Source: Streptomyces echinoruber
GTDB taxonomy: Bacteria > Actinomycetota > Actinomycetes > Streptomycetales > Streptomycetaceae
DNA length: 64,000 bases
Direction of reading: 5' to 3'
Assembly: GCF_014651135.1 (NCBI RefSeq)
Contig: NZ_BMWH01000002.1
Coordinates: 248,001 to 312,000 of the forward strand
Shown: positions 16,801 to 24,381 of the stretch, one piece after another
Position numbering within the stretch: the stretch's first letter is position 1
Layout of the letters: each line of letters opens with the position of its first letter
Translations under genes and position numbers: made by a program
Notes under the pieces: generated by a model
Databases searched by the model: none
Told to the model about the DNA's origin: nothing
The model's input: the letters and a program-made list of their open reading frames with translations, nothing else

Positions 16801-17924
16801 TCGTCCTGGCGGCCGGCGGCGACAACCACGAGCGGGTCGTCACCTACGTGTGCAGCAGCCCGGTGCCCGTGACGGCCCGTGACATCGCCGAGGCCCTGTC
16901 GCTGGACACGGCCGCGGTCCGCTCGCACCTGAACCGGGCCTTGGAGGCCGGGCGGATCGTGCGCCTGTCCCGAGGCCTGTACGTGGGCGCATCCACCGAC
17001 CCTGAGGGCGAAGTGTCGGCGAGCATCGGCCACCCGCAGACCCTCGACGCCGGCATCGTGGCCTCGGCGATGCAGGTGATGCAGGCCCGCGACCCGTTCC
17101 CCGCCGCGTGGTTCCGTGAGCCCACCGAGGAGGAACTCCCGCCGGACAGCGGCGGCGTGCACGTCGTCGACGGCCGCGCCTACGGCTGGGTGGCGCAGGC
17201 CGGCGTGCCGCACGAGGTCCACGGCCGGAAGGTCACCATCGACAAGCTCGCCCAGCGCGGCATCGACACCTCGTACTTCCTGCGGACGAAGCTGCGCCTG
17301 GACGACGGCTCGGAGGTCGCGGTCGGGCCGATGACGATGAACGTCGGCCACCACCGGGACGGCTTCGAGTGCGAGACGTCGGTGTGCCAGTTCGACGACT
17401 CCCGCACCGTCGGCGCGGTGGTGACGGTCGGCATCAACGAGCGCGGCATGTGGTTCTCCGGCGCGGCAGCCGACTGGCTGTCCCCGTGGGACGGGCTCGT
17501 GTACCGGGCCTGCCAGCCCAGCTACCACATGACGCAGGGCAGCGACGGGCGCTGGCAGCTGAAGGCGGTGCTGTCGGTGCCGACCCCCGGGCATCCGTCC
17601 CGGCTCGCCGCGTCCGGTGCCGATGCTGTGGCCGCCGTCATCGACCGGTCGAACATCGCGATCACCGCGGCCGCCGCCGCCCTGGCCGAGGCGCCGCCCG
17701 CCGATCCGCACCCGAAGCACGCCCGCGCAGCGGCTGAGACGCCGGGCGTGGACCTGGGCGCGCTCGCCACGGCGATCATCCAGGACACGGGCCTCGTCGA
17801 CGCCCTCGTGGACGCGTTCGACCGCAGGCAGGCGGCGCGTGCCGCCGCCCGCGCCGAAGCCGACCAGCTCGCCGCTCTCCTCGGCGAGCCCGCCAGCGCC
17901 CCGGCACAGCAGGAAGGGAACTGA
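13836..17924 (+). CDS. MuF / ADP-ribosyltransferase / 2H phosphoesterase / prohead protease polyprotein
   Basis: A 1362-residue head protein with GTG start. Residues 150-250 form a MuF domain (ERIARTEATRAWNATT through LTVNCRC). Residues 290-485 match R-S-E mono-ADP-ribosyltransferases: R386/R387 in YRRMEH, FLSTS at 406-410 and E455-Q-E457 as the ExE motif. Residues 535-720 match 2H phosphoesterases, with HCT at 574 and HVT at 677. Residues 735-970 resemble an HK97 prohead protease, with candidate H789 and S837 (PLGVSVDL). A winged-helix-like segment (about 1000-1050), a long alpha/beta region and a charged helical tail that could be scaffold follow. All catalytic residues are present, so each domain may be active. 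The protease could release the other modules. Confidence 0.85.
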   Translation: MPDVEQQLRTAEEDVAQEVRAALDEVAADTDRELADATEIVAARFSLAQIGWFWKARVPRIVRRLLGVAESAAAQAAADTGTALPDGWEDLPGRYDDGALPPSLGSYVTDTEHLLRAVGDRLTAAALAELAAGLDAGENVPQLKARLREVFSREGAQLGETREERIARTEATRAWNATTLAAARELTGPGRPLVKQWVTRHDARVRHAHNAVDGALRLIDEAFTVAGVPMQYPGDPLAPAELTVNCRCILRLAPEARTAAAGSQVPARGGVFESKEDRFLRAFHGTRGRPSYIKYHPSGRNKRRTGLTRHANGGWLGSDRFTEDEHSAVLRRYTGSGYESINSALRNGIDPSTSERTAERLRQQISALTDLISIQDPAPSETTLYRRMEHFQLELNEGDEFHDKGFLSTSKREDVLPIEIDPDDPNHTFFRIVMPKGARMLDVDSVRSGGFAADEQEVILPPGTKFRVRKVVDRGGPTSPPYYELEPLNALTAAARVHASRSAAVLAAASGGSDFQKRITWAHEDIVIDRRAKASAAVTAAAAAHTGAMIALLPAQEDAQRLALADGEPPEELHCTLMFLGEADDWSTEQREALVAMVREYAPRQPVAAHAFGVAHWNPHGDDPVWVWNMSDHREGRHPSGPDLQDARIAALYAVEDAHDASTLPEIPVQHSPWQPHVTAVYDTAPERFHDLVQQVGPVVFDRLRVAFAGEHVDIPLAPQEEDPTMATPTEAEAPMPPPVRTWSTPDGTALAYLGQATGDGRIFAQDSLYWDGDGPWPLSYCERMGQAHDGAELAGAIQALAVEGDRLTGSGVLYLTTSAGWEAANLLDQEAPLGVSVDLDDVSVQILDNTARADEDTPMLLEASFSTASVVQLTDGAWQITAASRPEWTASGAEMAHTTRTVTLFTSPGGVISPATARQVFGAQLTAAAGDPDDPDAGVVVHEEESGAYLLRITRARVRGATLVAMPAFDQARIVLDAVTEQTASGPVVLAAGGDNHERVVTYVCSSPVPVTARDIAEALSLDTAAVRSHLNRALEAGRIVRLSRGLYVGASTDPEGEVSASIGHPQTLDAGIVASAMQVMQARDPFPAAWFREPTEEELPPDSGGVHVVDGRAYGWVAQAGVPHEVHGRKVTIDKLAQRGIDTSYFLRTKLRLDDGSEVAVGPMTMNVGHHRDGFECETSVCQFDDSRTVGAVVTVGINERGMWFSGAAADWLSPWDGLVYRACQPSYHMTQGSDGRWQLKAVLSVPTPGHPSRLAASGADAVAAVIDRSNIAITAAAAALAEAPPADPHPKHARAAAETPGVDLGALATAIIQDTGLVDALVDAFDRRQAARAAARAEADQLAALLGEPASAPAQQEGN

Positions 17925-17929
17925 CCGTC

Positions 17930-18085
17930 ATGGGATGCAACTGCGGGAAGAACAAGACGCAGTACGAGGTCGTCGAGAACGGGCGGCGCGTGTTCGGACC
18001 CACCCCGTACAAGACGACCGCCGAGTCCGTTGCCGCCCGGGGCGCCGGCCGCGAGGTCCGCGAGGTCACGAAGGGAGCCAGCTGA
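17930..18085 (+). CDS. MGCxCGK miniprotein, copy 1
   Basis: A 51-residue protein starting MGCNCGKNKTQYEVV, with AGGAAGGGAA upstream. The CxC motif directly follows the initiator Met-Gly. The rest is basic, with a YKTTAESVAARG helix. It overlaps the next, related miniprotein by one base. Such short MGCxCGK proteins occur next to capsid genes in Streptomyces phages; role unknown. Confidence 0.75.
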   Translation: MGCNCGKNKTQYEVVENGRRVFGPTPYKTTAESVAARGAGREVREVTKGAS

Positions 18086-18348
18086 TGGGCTGCGGCTGCG
18101 GCAAGCAGCGGACCGTGGTCACCGCATCCGGCGCCCGCGTGCCGGCCCCCCTCTACAAGGTGGTGCTGCAGGGCGGTGAGGGCGCGGTCGTGTTCCAGAC
18201 GCACGACCTGGCCAAGGCGCGCACGGTGAACAAGAACTACCCGGGCAGCGTCATCGACCCCGACCCGGACGCCGCCCAGGCGGACGAGTCGCCGGCCGCG
18301 GACGCCACCCAGGCCGGTGAGACGGCCGAAGCCGCGCCCGGCGCGTGA
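18085..18348 (+). CDS. MGCxCGK miniprotein, copy 2
   Basis: An 87-residue paralogue of the preceding gene, starting MGCGCGKQRTVVTASG, with the ribosome site (AAGGGAG) inside the end of copy 1. After a shared core (YKVVLQGGEGAVVFQTHDLAKARTV) it has an acidic Ala/Asp/Glu tail of about 30 residues that copy 1 lacks. It closes the first head operon and is followed by a strong terminator. Confidence 0.75.
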   Translation: MGCGCGKQRTVVTASGARVPAPLYKVVLQGGEGAVVFQTHDLAKARTVNKNYPGSVIDPDPDAAQADESPAADATQAGETAEAAPGA

Positions 18349-18358
18349 ACCCCTCATG

Positions 18359-18399
18359 CACGGCCAGGCCGGTGCCTTCCGGGGCCCGGCCTGGCCGTG
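18359..18399 (+). terminator. 14-bp terminator hairpin
   Basis: CACGGCCAGGCCGG (18359-18372) and its complement (18386-18399) lie between the second miniprotein and late element 1. Confidence 0.8.
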
Positions 18400-18407
18400 T
18401 AGGCAGC

Positions 18408-18439
18408 TAATATGCCTTTTCAGTCGATGGTTGAGGGCC
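18408..18439 (+). promoter_or_regulatory. Late element 1, before the capsid gene
   Basis: TAATAT (18408-18413), 14 nt, then TGGTTGAGGGCC (18428-18439). It is followed by an 8-bp hairpin (GACTCCTG with CAGGAGTC), whose right arm supplies the capsid gene's AGGAG site. It lies directly after a terminator, as expected of a promoter and its 5' leader. Confidence 0.65.
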
Positions 18440-18469
18440 TGACTCCTGCGAAGCCTTCAGGAGTCCCCT

Positions 18470-20149
18470 ATGCCCAAGCCGTACGAGCTTCCGGACGACA
18501 TCACCGCCCTCAGTAACGAGGAGCTGGAGCAGCACCTCGCCGCCGCCCGCACCGCGTTCCAGGCGAAGCGCGAAGACCCCAACCTCGACATCGCCGACAT
18601 GCCCGCGGTGCGGACGCTGGCGGCCGGTATCAAGGCGATGCAGGCCGAGCAGGACGCCCGGGTCGAGCAGGCGAAGGAGGCCCTCGCTGAACTCGACACC
18701 CTCGCCGCCGAGGTCGGCCTGACCGTCGAGAACCCCGCCGAGACGGCCGCCGGTGAGGAACTGGAGACACTGGCCGTCGAGCCCCCGGCCGTCGAGCCCC
18801 CGGCCCAGGAGGCCCCGGCCGTCGAACCGCCGGCCCAAGCGGAGGAGGTCGCCGCCTCCGCTGTCGTGCCGCGCCGGCCGGTGCCGCTGCTGTCCACGGT
18901 GCGCCTGCACCAGCCGAAGCAGCTCGTCCCGAGGAACGGCGGCACGGGCATCACCATCACTGCGTCGGCGGAGGTCCCCGGCGCCCAGCTCGGCACCCCG
19001 CTCGACATGGACGCCCTGACCGAGTCCGTCACCAAGGTCGCCGGCCTGGTCGCGAACGGCGGCAAGGCCATCGCCGCGACGTACCAGCTGCCGTTCGCGC
19101 AGGACCTCATCGTCAACGACGCGGGCTCGCCCGAAGAGGGCACGATGAAGGTCCTGAAGGCGGCCGACCAGCGGCGCCTGAAGGGCGGCGACCTCGTCGC
19201 GAGCGGCGGATGGTGCGCGCCCAGCGAAACGATCTACGAGTTCGTCGAGTACAGCTGCCCGGACAACCTGTGGGACCTGCCCGAGATCAACCTCAGCCGG
19301 GGCGGCATCCGCTACTACATGACGCCCGAGCTCGACATCAACGCGATGACGTGGGAGTGGACCGAGGCCGATGACATCAGCGCGGTCGACGGCGATCCCA
19401 CCAAGCCGTGCTTCAAGATCCCCTGCCACGACCCGGTCGAGGTCCGCTGCACCGCGTACGGCGCGTGCGTGCAGTCCGGCATCCTGTCGCAGCGGTTCTT
19501 CCCGGAGCTGAACACCTTCTACATCCGGCGCGCGATGGTCGCCTACGAGATGCGGCTGAAGGCCGCCATGTACGCGCAGGCCCGCGCCAAGTCGACGCCG
19601 GTCACCACCGCCCCGAGCTTCGCGTCCTTCACCGCGGTGTACGGCGCGCTGGCGCTCCAGGTCGCCGACATGGTGGAGCGCTGGCACCTGTGCGACACGA
19701 TCAACCTTGAGGTCGCGATGCCGTGGTGGCTGCGGAACATGTTCCTCGCCGACATCGCCCGCCGCTCCGGATCGCAGGTCTGTGACCTGCCCGCCACCTG
19801 CATCGAGGACAAGTTCGCGGAGATCGGCGTCCGCGTGAACTGGGTGAAGAACGTGCCCCCCGCGATCCCGGCCGAGATCGGCGGCACCGCGCCGGCGACG
19901 GACTGGCCGTCCCAGGTCGAGGTGCTGCTGTACCCGGCCGGCGCGTTCCAGATGGGCCGCGGCCCGGAGGTCAACCTGGGGGTGGTGCACGACAGCACGC
20001 TGCTGCGGACGAACGACATGACCGCCCTGTGGTTCGAGTCGTGCAACGCGCTGATCTACCGCGGCCCGGAGTCCCGCCGCGTCACCATCCCGGTCTGCGC
20101 CGACGGCTCCGTGGGCCCGCGCCTGACCCCCACCTGCCCGACCGCCTGA
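18470..20149 (+). CDS. Major capsid protein with N-terminal scaffold-like domain
   Basis: Main shell subunit, 559 residues. Residues 1-105 are charged helices typical of a delta/scaffolding domain, followed by a Pro/Glu/Ala linker with repeated VEPPAQ units (105-130). Residues about 150-545 are the HK97-fold shell, with patterns such as WCAPSETIYEF, RYYMTPELD and the C-terminal FESCNALIYRGPE. The prohead protease in the MuF polyprotein probably trims the N-terminal part. The ribosome site CAGGAG lies in a leader hairpin, so translation may be gated by RNA structure. It has its own late element, as suits the most abundant virion protein. Confidence 0.9.
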   Translation: MPKPYELPDDITALSNEELEQHLAAARTAFQAKREDPNLDIADMPAVRTLAAGIKAMQAEQDARVEQAKEALAELDTLAAEVGLTVENPAETAAGEELETLAVEPPAVEPPAQEAPAVEPPAQAEEVAASAVVPRRPVPLLSTVRLHQPKQLVPRNGGTGITITASAEVPGAQLGTPLDMDALTESVTKVAGLVANGGKAIAATYQLPFAQDLIVNDAGSPEEGTMKVLKAADQRRLKGGDLVASGGWCAPSETIYEFVEYSCPDNLWDLPEINLSRGGIRYYMTPELDINAMTWEWTEADDISAVDGDPTKPCFKIPCHDPVEVRCTAYGACVQSGILSQRFFPELNTFYIRRAMVAYEMRLKAAMYAQARAKSTPVTTAPSFASFTAVYGALALQVADMVERWHLCDTINLEVAMPWWLRNMFLADIARRSGSQVCDLPATCIEDKFAEIGVRVNWVKNVPPAIPAEIGGTAPATDWPSQVEVLLYPAGAFQMGRGPEVNLGVVHDSTLLRTNDMTALWFESCNALIYRGPESRRVTIPVCADGSVGPRLTPTCPTA

Positions 20150-20162
20150 CCCGACCCTCCTC

Positions 20163-20199
20163 GCGCAGCCCCGCGCCTACTGCCCGGCCGGGGCTGCGC
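20163..20199 (+). terminator. 11-bp hairpin after the capsid gene
   Basis: GCGCAGCCCCG (20163-20173) and its complement (20189-20199). It may lower expression of the following genes relative to the capsid. Confidence 0.7.
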
Positions 20200-20224
20200 C
20201 TCCAGGTGAGAGGACGTGAGGCAG

Positions 20225-21058
20225 ATGGCAGGGCCCTCGAAGACGGTGGCCGCGATCCGCGGCAACCCCAGCCCTTACGGCCTCCTCGGCGGGTGCGTAG
20301 AGGTCGTGGACGTCACCGACCTGCACGAGCTGAACGGGACGCAGATGGTGCCGCTGTCGTGCGCGGAGGCGCACACCTGGCAGCGGGACTGCCCGCCCCC
20401 GGCCGCACCGAATCCGGCGTCGAAGGTGTTCGACCGGCCCGGGGTGTGCGAGTTCGACCCGGTGACGGTGTACGCCGGCGTGACGTGCTCCACGTTCGGC
20501 ATGACGCAGGACGAGGCGTTCATCCACGTGACGGAGACGATCCGCATGGGTGAGCAGCGCGCCCTGGAGGCGTGGTTCATGGTGAACGCGCTGTGCACCC
20601 TGGCCGCCGGCAACGACCTCACCCCCGCCAGCGGGGCACTTCAGGCCGCGCAGGGCATCGCGGCGCTGGAAGGCTGGCTGGCCGAGCACTACGGCGGTCA
20701 GGGCGTTCTGCACGTCCCGGCTGGCGCTGCGGCGCTGCTCGGCTGCTGCAACGTCGTCACCCGCACCCGCGACACCCAGTGTCCGGAGACGCTGATGGGC
20801 AACGGCGTCGTGTTCGGCGCCGGCTACGCCGCGAACGTGGGCGGTGCGACCTGCGCCCAGGCCCCGCCCGGGGAGGCCTGGATCTACGTGACCGGCCCGG
20901 TGCGGGTGCGGCGCGGCCCGCTCGACCTCCTGCCGGCCAGCGAGGCACAGAGCATCGACACCCGCCTGAACGACCGCTACGTGCTCGCCGAGCGGACGTC
21001 CGTCATCGAGACGGCGTGCTGCGAGGCGGCGGCAGTGAGGATCTCGACGTGCTGCTGA
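20225..21058 (+). CDS. Cys-rich virion structural protein
   Basis: A 277-residue protein next to the major capsid gene, with 14 cysteines and paired CC at three places. ATG 20225 is preferred (GAGG just upstream); GTG 20216 is possible. Phrases such as TIRMGEQRALEAWFMVNALCTLAAGNDLTP and GVLHVPAGAAALL resemble the C-terminal half of HK97-like shell proteins. It could therefore be a second shell or decoration protein. Confidence in virion role comes mainly from position. Confidence 0.65.
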   Translation: MAGPSKTVAAIRGNPSPYGLLGGCVEVVDVTDLHELNGTQMVPLSCAEAHTWQRDCPPPAAPNPASKVFDRPGVCEFDPVTVYAGVTCSTFGMTQDEAFIHVTETIRMGEQRALEAWFMVNALCTLAAGNDLTPASGALQAAQGIAALEGWLAEHYGGQGVLHVPAGAAALLGCCNVVTRTRDTQCPETLMGNGVVFGAGYAANVGGATCAQAPPGEAWIYVTGPVRVRRGPLDLLPASEAQSIDTRLNDRYVLAERTSVIETACCEAAAVRISTCC

Positions 21059-21444
21059 CGATCAGGGTGAAGCCCGCCCCGCACCTGCGGGCGGCGTTCG
21101 CGAAGTGGGCGGTCGCCCAGACCCCGAAGGTGGACACCTGCTCCCACAGCGAGTTCTGCGTGCCGCCGGACCTGTTCACCCTCGTTCCCGAGGAGCTGCT
21201 GATCGGTGCGACGGTCGACGGTCACCGGTACCGGTCTCCGCTGGAGGACGAGCAGCTCGCGGCCGGGCCGCAGGAGCGCGAGCCGGTGCCGGGCCAGCCG
21301 CCGCCCGGCGGCCAAGTCGTCGCCGGCGACGCCCAGGACGACAGCGGCCGGGCCGGGGCGGCGGCCCCGGCGAAGACGCGGGCACGCCGCACCCCCGCGG
21401 CGGCCGGCGGGCGTCGCAAGGCCAAGCCGGAGGACGGTAGGTGA
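21049..21444 (+). CDS. Hypothetical head-region protein
   Basis: A 131-residue protein starting with GTG inside the end of the previous gene (GTGAGGA upstream). The N-terminal 55 residues look folded (LLTIRVKPAPHLRAAFAKW) with two cysteines (CSHSEFC). The C-terminal half is disordered: Pro/Gly/Gln then a strongly basic KTRARRTPAAAGGRRK run. The basic tail could contact DNA. Function unknown. Confidence 0.6.
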   Translation: MLLTIRVKPAPHLRAAFAKWAVAQTPKVDTCSHSEFCVPPDLFTLVPEELLIGATVDGHRYRSPLEDEQLAAGPQEREPVPGQPPPGGQVVAGDAQDDSGRAGAAAPAKTRARRTPAAAGGRRKAKPEDGR

Positions 21445-21542
21445 TGGCGCTCTCATACGACGGGTGCTGCGGCGCCGACGATGAGGACAGCGGCGTGTGG
21501 GATGAGCCCGCGCCGCTATGGCCCCTTATCTCGAACTCCTGA
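21444..21542 (+). CDS. 32-residue acidic miniprotein
   Basis: An ATG overlapping the previous stop (TGATG) opens 32 codons, beginning MALSYDGCCGADDEDSG and ending WPLISNS. It ends five bases before the -10-like hexamer of late element 2. The stop/start overlap and AGGACGGTAGG upstream make translation plausible. Confidence 0.45.
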   Translation: MALSYDGCCGADDEDSGVWDEPAPLWPLISNS

Positions 21543-21546
21543 TCGC

Positions 21547-21576
21547 TAGACTGGTGGCGCCGCATGGTTGAGGGCC
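21547..21576 (+). promoter_or_regulatory. Late element 2, before the major tail gene
   Basis: TAGACT (21547-21552), 12 nt, then TGGTTGAGGGCC (21565-21576), then a short hairpin (GCTCCT with AGGAGC) that again holds the ribosome site of the next gene. Confidence 0.65.
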
Positions 21577-21606
21577 TGGCTCCTGCGAGTAGAGGAGCTA
21601 CGGCCC

Positions 21607-22287
21607 ATGTCTTGCCCCCTGATCGCGAACGGGGACGTGATGCGCGTGACGCGACTGGACCAGTGCGGTCACCCGGTCCCGGGCCCCAACGGGTTCGTCT
21701 TCGACTGCTTCAGCAGCCTGGCGATGAACGTCAACTCGGACGACGGCGACGACATCGAGTACAAGGCCGCCAACGGCCGCGTGTGCGGGTACAAGAAGGG
21801 CTGCCCGACGTTCCGCGGGTTCGACCTGGAGCTGAACATCTTCAGTGTCTCCCCGGAGCTGATCGAGATCCTGACGGGCAATCCGGTCTACATGGACTGG
21901 GACGGGAAGCCGATCGGTTTCGACACCTGCTCGATCAAGTGCGACAGCGGTTTCGCGTTGGAATTGTGGGCCGAGGTCCTGGGCAACGAGTGCGAGGACG
22001 GCGCGCAGGGGCAGTGGGTGTACTTCCTGCTGCCGTGGGTCAGCAACGGGCTGCTGGGCGACCTGGAGATCGGATCGGAGGCGGTGACGCTTCAGGTCAC
22101 CGGCTCGACCCGCGCGGGCGGCGCGTGGGGTGTCGGCCCGTACAACGTGCAGCCGGCCGACGCTTCGGGTAAGCCGGGCCCGATGCTCACCCCGCTCGGT
22201 GACCAGTGCCACCGGCGGACGTTCATCACGACCACGCCACCGCCGGTGCCGTCCTGCGAGTACGCGACCGTTCCCGCCCCGGTCTGA
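21607..22287 (+). CDS. Major tail protein (tube subunit)
   Basis: A 226-residue beta-rich protein with its own late element, as expected of the abundant tail-tube subunit. ATG 21607 follows GAGGAG. Strand patterns (GNPVYMDWDGKPIGFDT, ALELWAEVLGN, WVYFLLPWVSNGLLGDLEIG, VTLQVTGSTRAGGAWG) fit the phage tail-tube / phi13-type fold. Nine or more cysteines are spread through it. The C-terminus is a proline-rich extension. Confidence 0.75.
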   Translation: MSCPLIANGDVMRVTRLDQCGHPVPGPNGFVFDCFSSLAMNVNSDDGDDIEYKAANGRVCGYKKGCPTFRGFDLELNIFSVSPELIEILTGNPVYMDWDGKPIGFDTCSIKCDSGFALELWAEVLGNECEDGAQGQWVYFLLPWVSNGLLGDLEIGSEAVTLQVTGSTRAGGAWGVGPYNVQPADASGKPGPMLTPLGDQCHRRTFITTTPPPVPSCEYATVPAPV

Positions 22288-22314
22288 CCCGGTGGGGTTC
22301 GTGTCCGGCCCGCG

Positions 22315-22348
22315 GGCAGCCGCGCCGGCCCGGCGCCGCGCGGCTGCC
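22315..22348 (+). terminator. 11-bp hairpin after the major tail gene
   Basis: GGCAGCCGCGC (22315-22325) and its complement (22338-22348) separate the tail-tube gene from the connector genes. Confidence 0.7.
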
Positions 22349-22374
22349 TGGCGCCATGTTCCTCGGAGGCCCTG

Positions 22375-23187
22375 ATGCCGCTCCAGCCCACGCCGTGCGA
22401 GCCGTGGCCGTTCGAGCCGGACTGCTGCCAGCTGTCCGAGGACACCCCGCAGGAGAAGATCGACAAGTGGCGGCGCGTCGCAACGAACCTACTCTGGGCC
22501 CTATCCGGCCGACGCTGGGGGCCGCTGTGCCCGATCACGGTGAGGCCGTGCCGTCGCTCCTGTCTCGACGACTACGCGGGCGCGGTGCGGTGGGGCACCG
22601 CGGGCCCGTGGATCCCGTACCTGGGCAGGGACGGGAAGTGGCGCAACGCCCGCGTGTGCGGCTGCCGTTCCGACTGCTCGTGCACCGAGCTGTGCGAGGT
22701 ACGGCTCGAAGGGCCGGTGCACGACATCGTGTCTGTGCAGATCGGCGGTGAGACCCTCGACCCGGCCGCGTACCGGGTGGACGCGGCGGGTCTCCTCGTC
22801 CGCACGGATGGTGGTTGCTGGCCGGACTGTCAGGACATGGCGGCGCCGTGTGGCGAGGCCGGGACGTTCTGCGTGACGTACCGGATGGGGCTGCCGCTGG
22901 ATGAGGCGGCCATCGCGGCGTTCTCCGCGCTGGTGTGCCACCTCGTCAAGGGCTGCGGCGGCGCCTCGTGCGGCTGCAACCTCCAGCGAAACCGCAACGT
23001 CAGCAGAGTGTCGCGGCAGGGCGTGGACCTGGAGTTCCAGGACCCGACCGCGATGTACGCGGACCTGCGCACGGGCCTGCCCGAGGTCGACTCGTGGCTG
23101 GTCGCGGTGAACCCGTACCGGCAGCCGTCCGTGTCGCGCGTGTGGTCGGTGGACTACCGCCGGCCCCGCACCACTACAAACCCGTGA
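22375..23187 (+). CDS. Head-tail connector-like protein, very Cys-rich
   Basis: A 270-residue protein with 19 cysteines, start ATG after GGAGG. Three helices near the start (EKIDKWRRVATNLLWALSGRRWG) and near residue 185 (DEAAIAAFSALVCHLVKGC) fit neck adaptor proteins that sit under the portal. The central beta region (VHDIVSVQIGGETLDPAAYRV) fits an inserted sheet. The position before the tail-completion gene supports this. Function is inferred from gene order and secondary-structure pattern. Confidence 0.6.
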   Translation: MPLQPTPCEPWPFEPDCCQLSEDTPQEKIDKWRRVATNLLWALSGRRWGPLCPITVRPCRRSCLDDYAGAVRWGTAGPWIPYLGRDGKWRNARVCGCRSDCSCTELCEVRLEGPVHDIVSVQIGGETLDPAAYRVDAAGLLVRTDGGCWPDCQDMAAPCGEAGTFCVTYRMGLPLDEAAIAAFSALVCHLVKGCGGASCGCNLQRNRNVSRVSRQGVDLEFQDPTAMYADLRTGLPEVDSWLVAVNPYRQPSVSRVWSVDYRRPRTTTNP

Positions 23188-23194
23188 GGCCCTG

Positions 23195-23788
23195 ATGGCG
23201 CTGAGTCCGCTGGCGATCGATGAACTCGCCGAGACGGTGCTGGGCTGCGTGTGCGCTGCCCTCGACGAGGTGGCCGAGGAAGTTCCGGGGCATCCTGGCT
23301 GCCCGGACTGCCGGCGCTGCGTCGTCCCGGGCCTTCCGGCCTGGGACGGCTGCGAGGACCCGTGCACGGAGCACACGGGCGGGCAGCTGTCGGTGAACGT
23401 GACCCGCATCTTCCCGTCGACGGTGTCGAGTTTCCCCCAGCAGGACCAGACGGTGCGGGATGCCCGGAACTGCCAGCCGCCGCCGGTCACCGCGGTCGAG
23501 CTGGTCATCACGGTGCTGCGGTGCGCGCCGGTCCCCACCGAAGAGGGCTGCCCGCCTGGCTGCGAGGAGCTGCGGGAGGCCGCGCGGATCCTGCACGTGG
23601 ATGCGCTGACGGTCTACAACGCGCTGCTGTGCTGCCTGCCGCACACCGCGCCCGAAGGCCGGCGGGGCCGCCGGTTCGTGCTCGGTCAGCAGCGCACGGT
23701 CGGCCCGCAGGGCGGCTGCGTCGGTATCGAGCAGACCGTCACGGTGGCGCTGCCGCCGTGCCTGCCCTGTGCGGGGGTGCCGGTGTGA
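23195..23788 (+). CDS. Neck-region structural protein, Cys-rich
   Basis: A 197-residue protein with 16 cysteines, ATG start 7 nt after the previous stop. Its order (connector, this gene, gp10-like gene) suggests a head-closure or minor capsid role. Beta segments (LSVNVTRIFPS, TAVELVITVLRCAPVP, GIEQTVTVALPPC) and one helix (CEELREAARILHVDALTVYNALLCC) are visible. No family is recognised with confidence. Confidence 0.6.
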   Translation: MALSPLAIDELAETVLGCVCAALDEVAEEVPGHPGCPDCRRCVVPGLPAWDGCEDPCTEHTGGQLSVNVTRIFPSTVSSFPQQDQTVRDARNCQPPPVTAVELVITVLRCAPVPTEEGCPPGCEELREAARILHVDALTVYNALLCCLPHTAPEGRRGRRFVLGQQRTVGPQGGCVGIEQTVTVALPPCLPCAGVPV

Positions 23789-24165
23789 GCGTCGAGGTGA
23801 GGATCGAGACCGGGCGGATCGCCAGGTTCCTGCGGATGCGGGGCGGCCGCGTGGAGCGGAAGCTGAGGGAGCGCACCGCGAGGGTGGCGCGGATCGCCCA
23901 GCAGGAGGCGCCCGGGTCGATGGGCCGGTACGTCGACTGGCACATCGAGGAGGGGCCCCGCGGTCTTGAGGGCGTCATCACCTGCGACCACCCGGCGGTG
24001 CACTACGTGCTGAACGGCACCCGCCCCCACCTGATCCGCCCGCGCAGGCGCGGCGGCGTGCTGCGGTTCGAGGTCGGCGGGGAGGTGGTGTTCACCCGGC
24101 TGGTGCGGCATCCCGGCACGCGCCCGAACAACTTCCTGGGCCGCGCGCTGCGGTTGGGCCGCTGA
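23785..24165 (+). CDS. HK97 gp10-like tail completion protein
   Basis: A 126-residue protein with GTG overlapping the previous stop. The pattern HYVLNGTRPHLIRPR, then LRFEVGGEVVFTRLVRHPGTRPNNFLGRAL, is characteristic of HK97-gp10-type proteins that cap the tail tube and join it to the head. The N-terminal half is a basic amphipathic helix (VERKLRERTARVARIAQQEAP). It ends the neck operon before a strong terminator. Confidence 0.8.
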   Translation: MSVEVRIETGRIARFLRMRGGRVERKLRERTARVARIAQQEAPGSMGRYVDWHIEEGPRGLEGVITCDHPAVHYVLNGTRPHLIRPRRRGGVLRFEVGGEVVFTRLVRHPGTRPNNFLGRALRLGR

Positions 24166-24274
24166 ATCCGCGGCCGGCTGCCGCGGCCGCGTGCCATCAT
24201 GGCGGTCGCGCTGGGAGGTCATGACCCTGGCGTGTTCCTGAGCCGCTGGCGTCACGGCCGGGCAGGGGACGCTC

Positions 24275-24310
24275 CAGAACGGCCCCGCACGCAGGTGCGG
24301 GGCCGTTCTG
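24275..24310 (+). terminator. 16-bp perfect terminator hairpin
   Basis: CAGAACGGCCCCGCAC (24275-24290), loop GCAG and the exact complement (24295-24310). It lies ten bases before late element 3. Confidence 0.85.
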
Positions 24311-24319
24311 GTGTCCGGA

Positions 24320-24350
24320 TACCCTCGTGGGTGCCGACTGGTTGAGGGCC
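24320..24350 (+). promoter_or_regulatory. Late element 3, before the tail chaperone
   Basis: TACCCT (24320-24325), 13 nt, then TGGTTGAGGGCC (24339-24350), immediately after the strongest terminator of the late region. Confidence 0.65.
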
Positions 24351-24381
24351 GGGCGAGGAGCGGGAGACAAGGACATGACCC

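Noticed and set aside
18427..21640. Small upstream frames starting at ATG in late elements 1 and 2 (MVEGL...)
   Set aside because: The ATG is present in only two of six copies (CTG in the others), so the 12-mer is conserved as DNA/RNA, not as a coding start.
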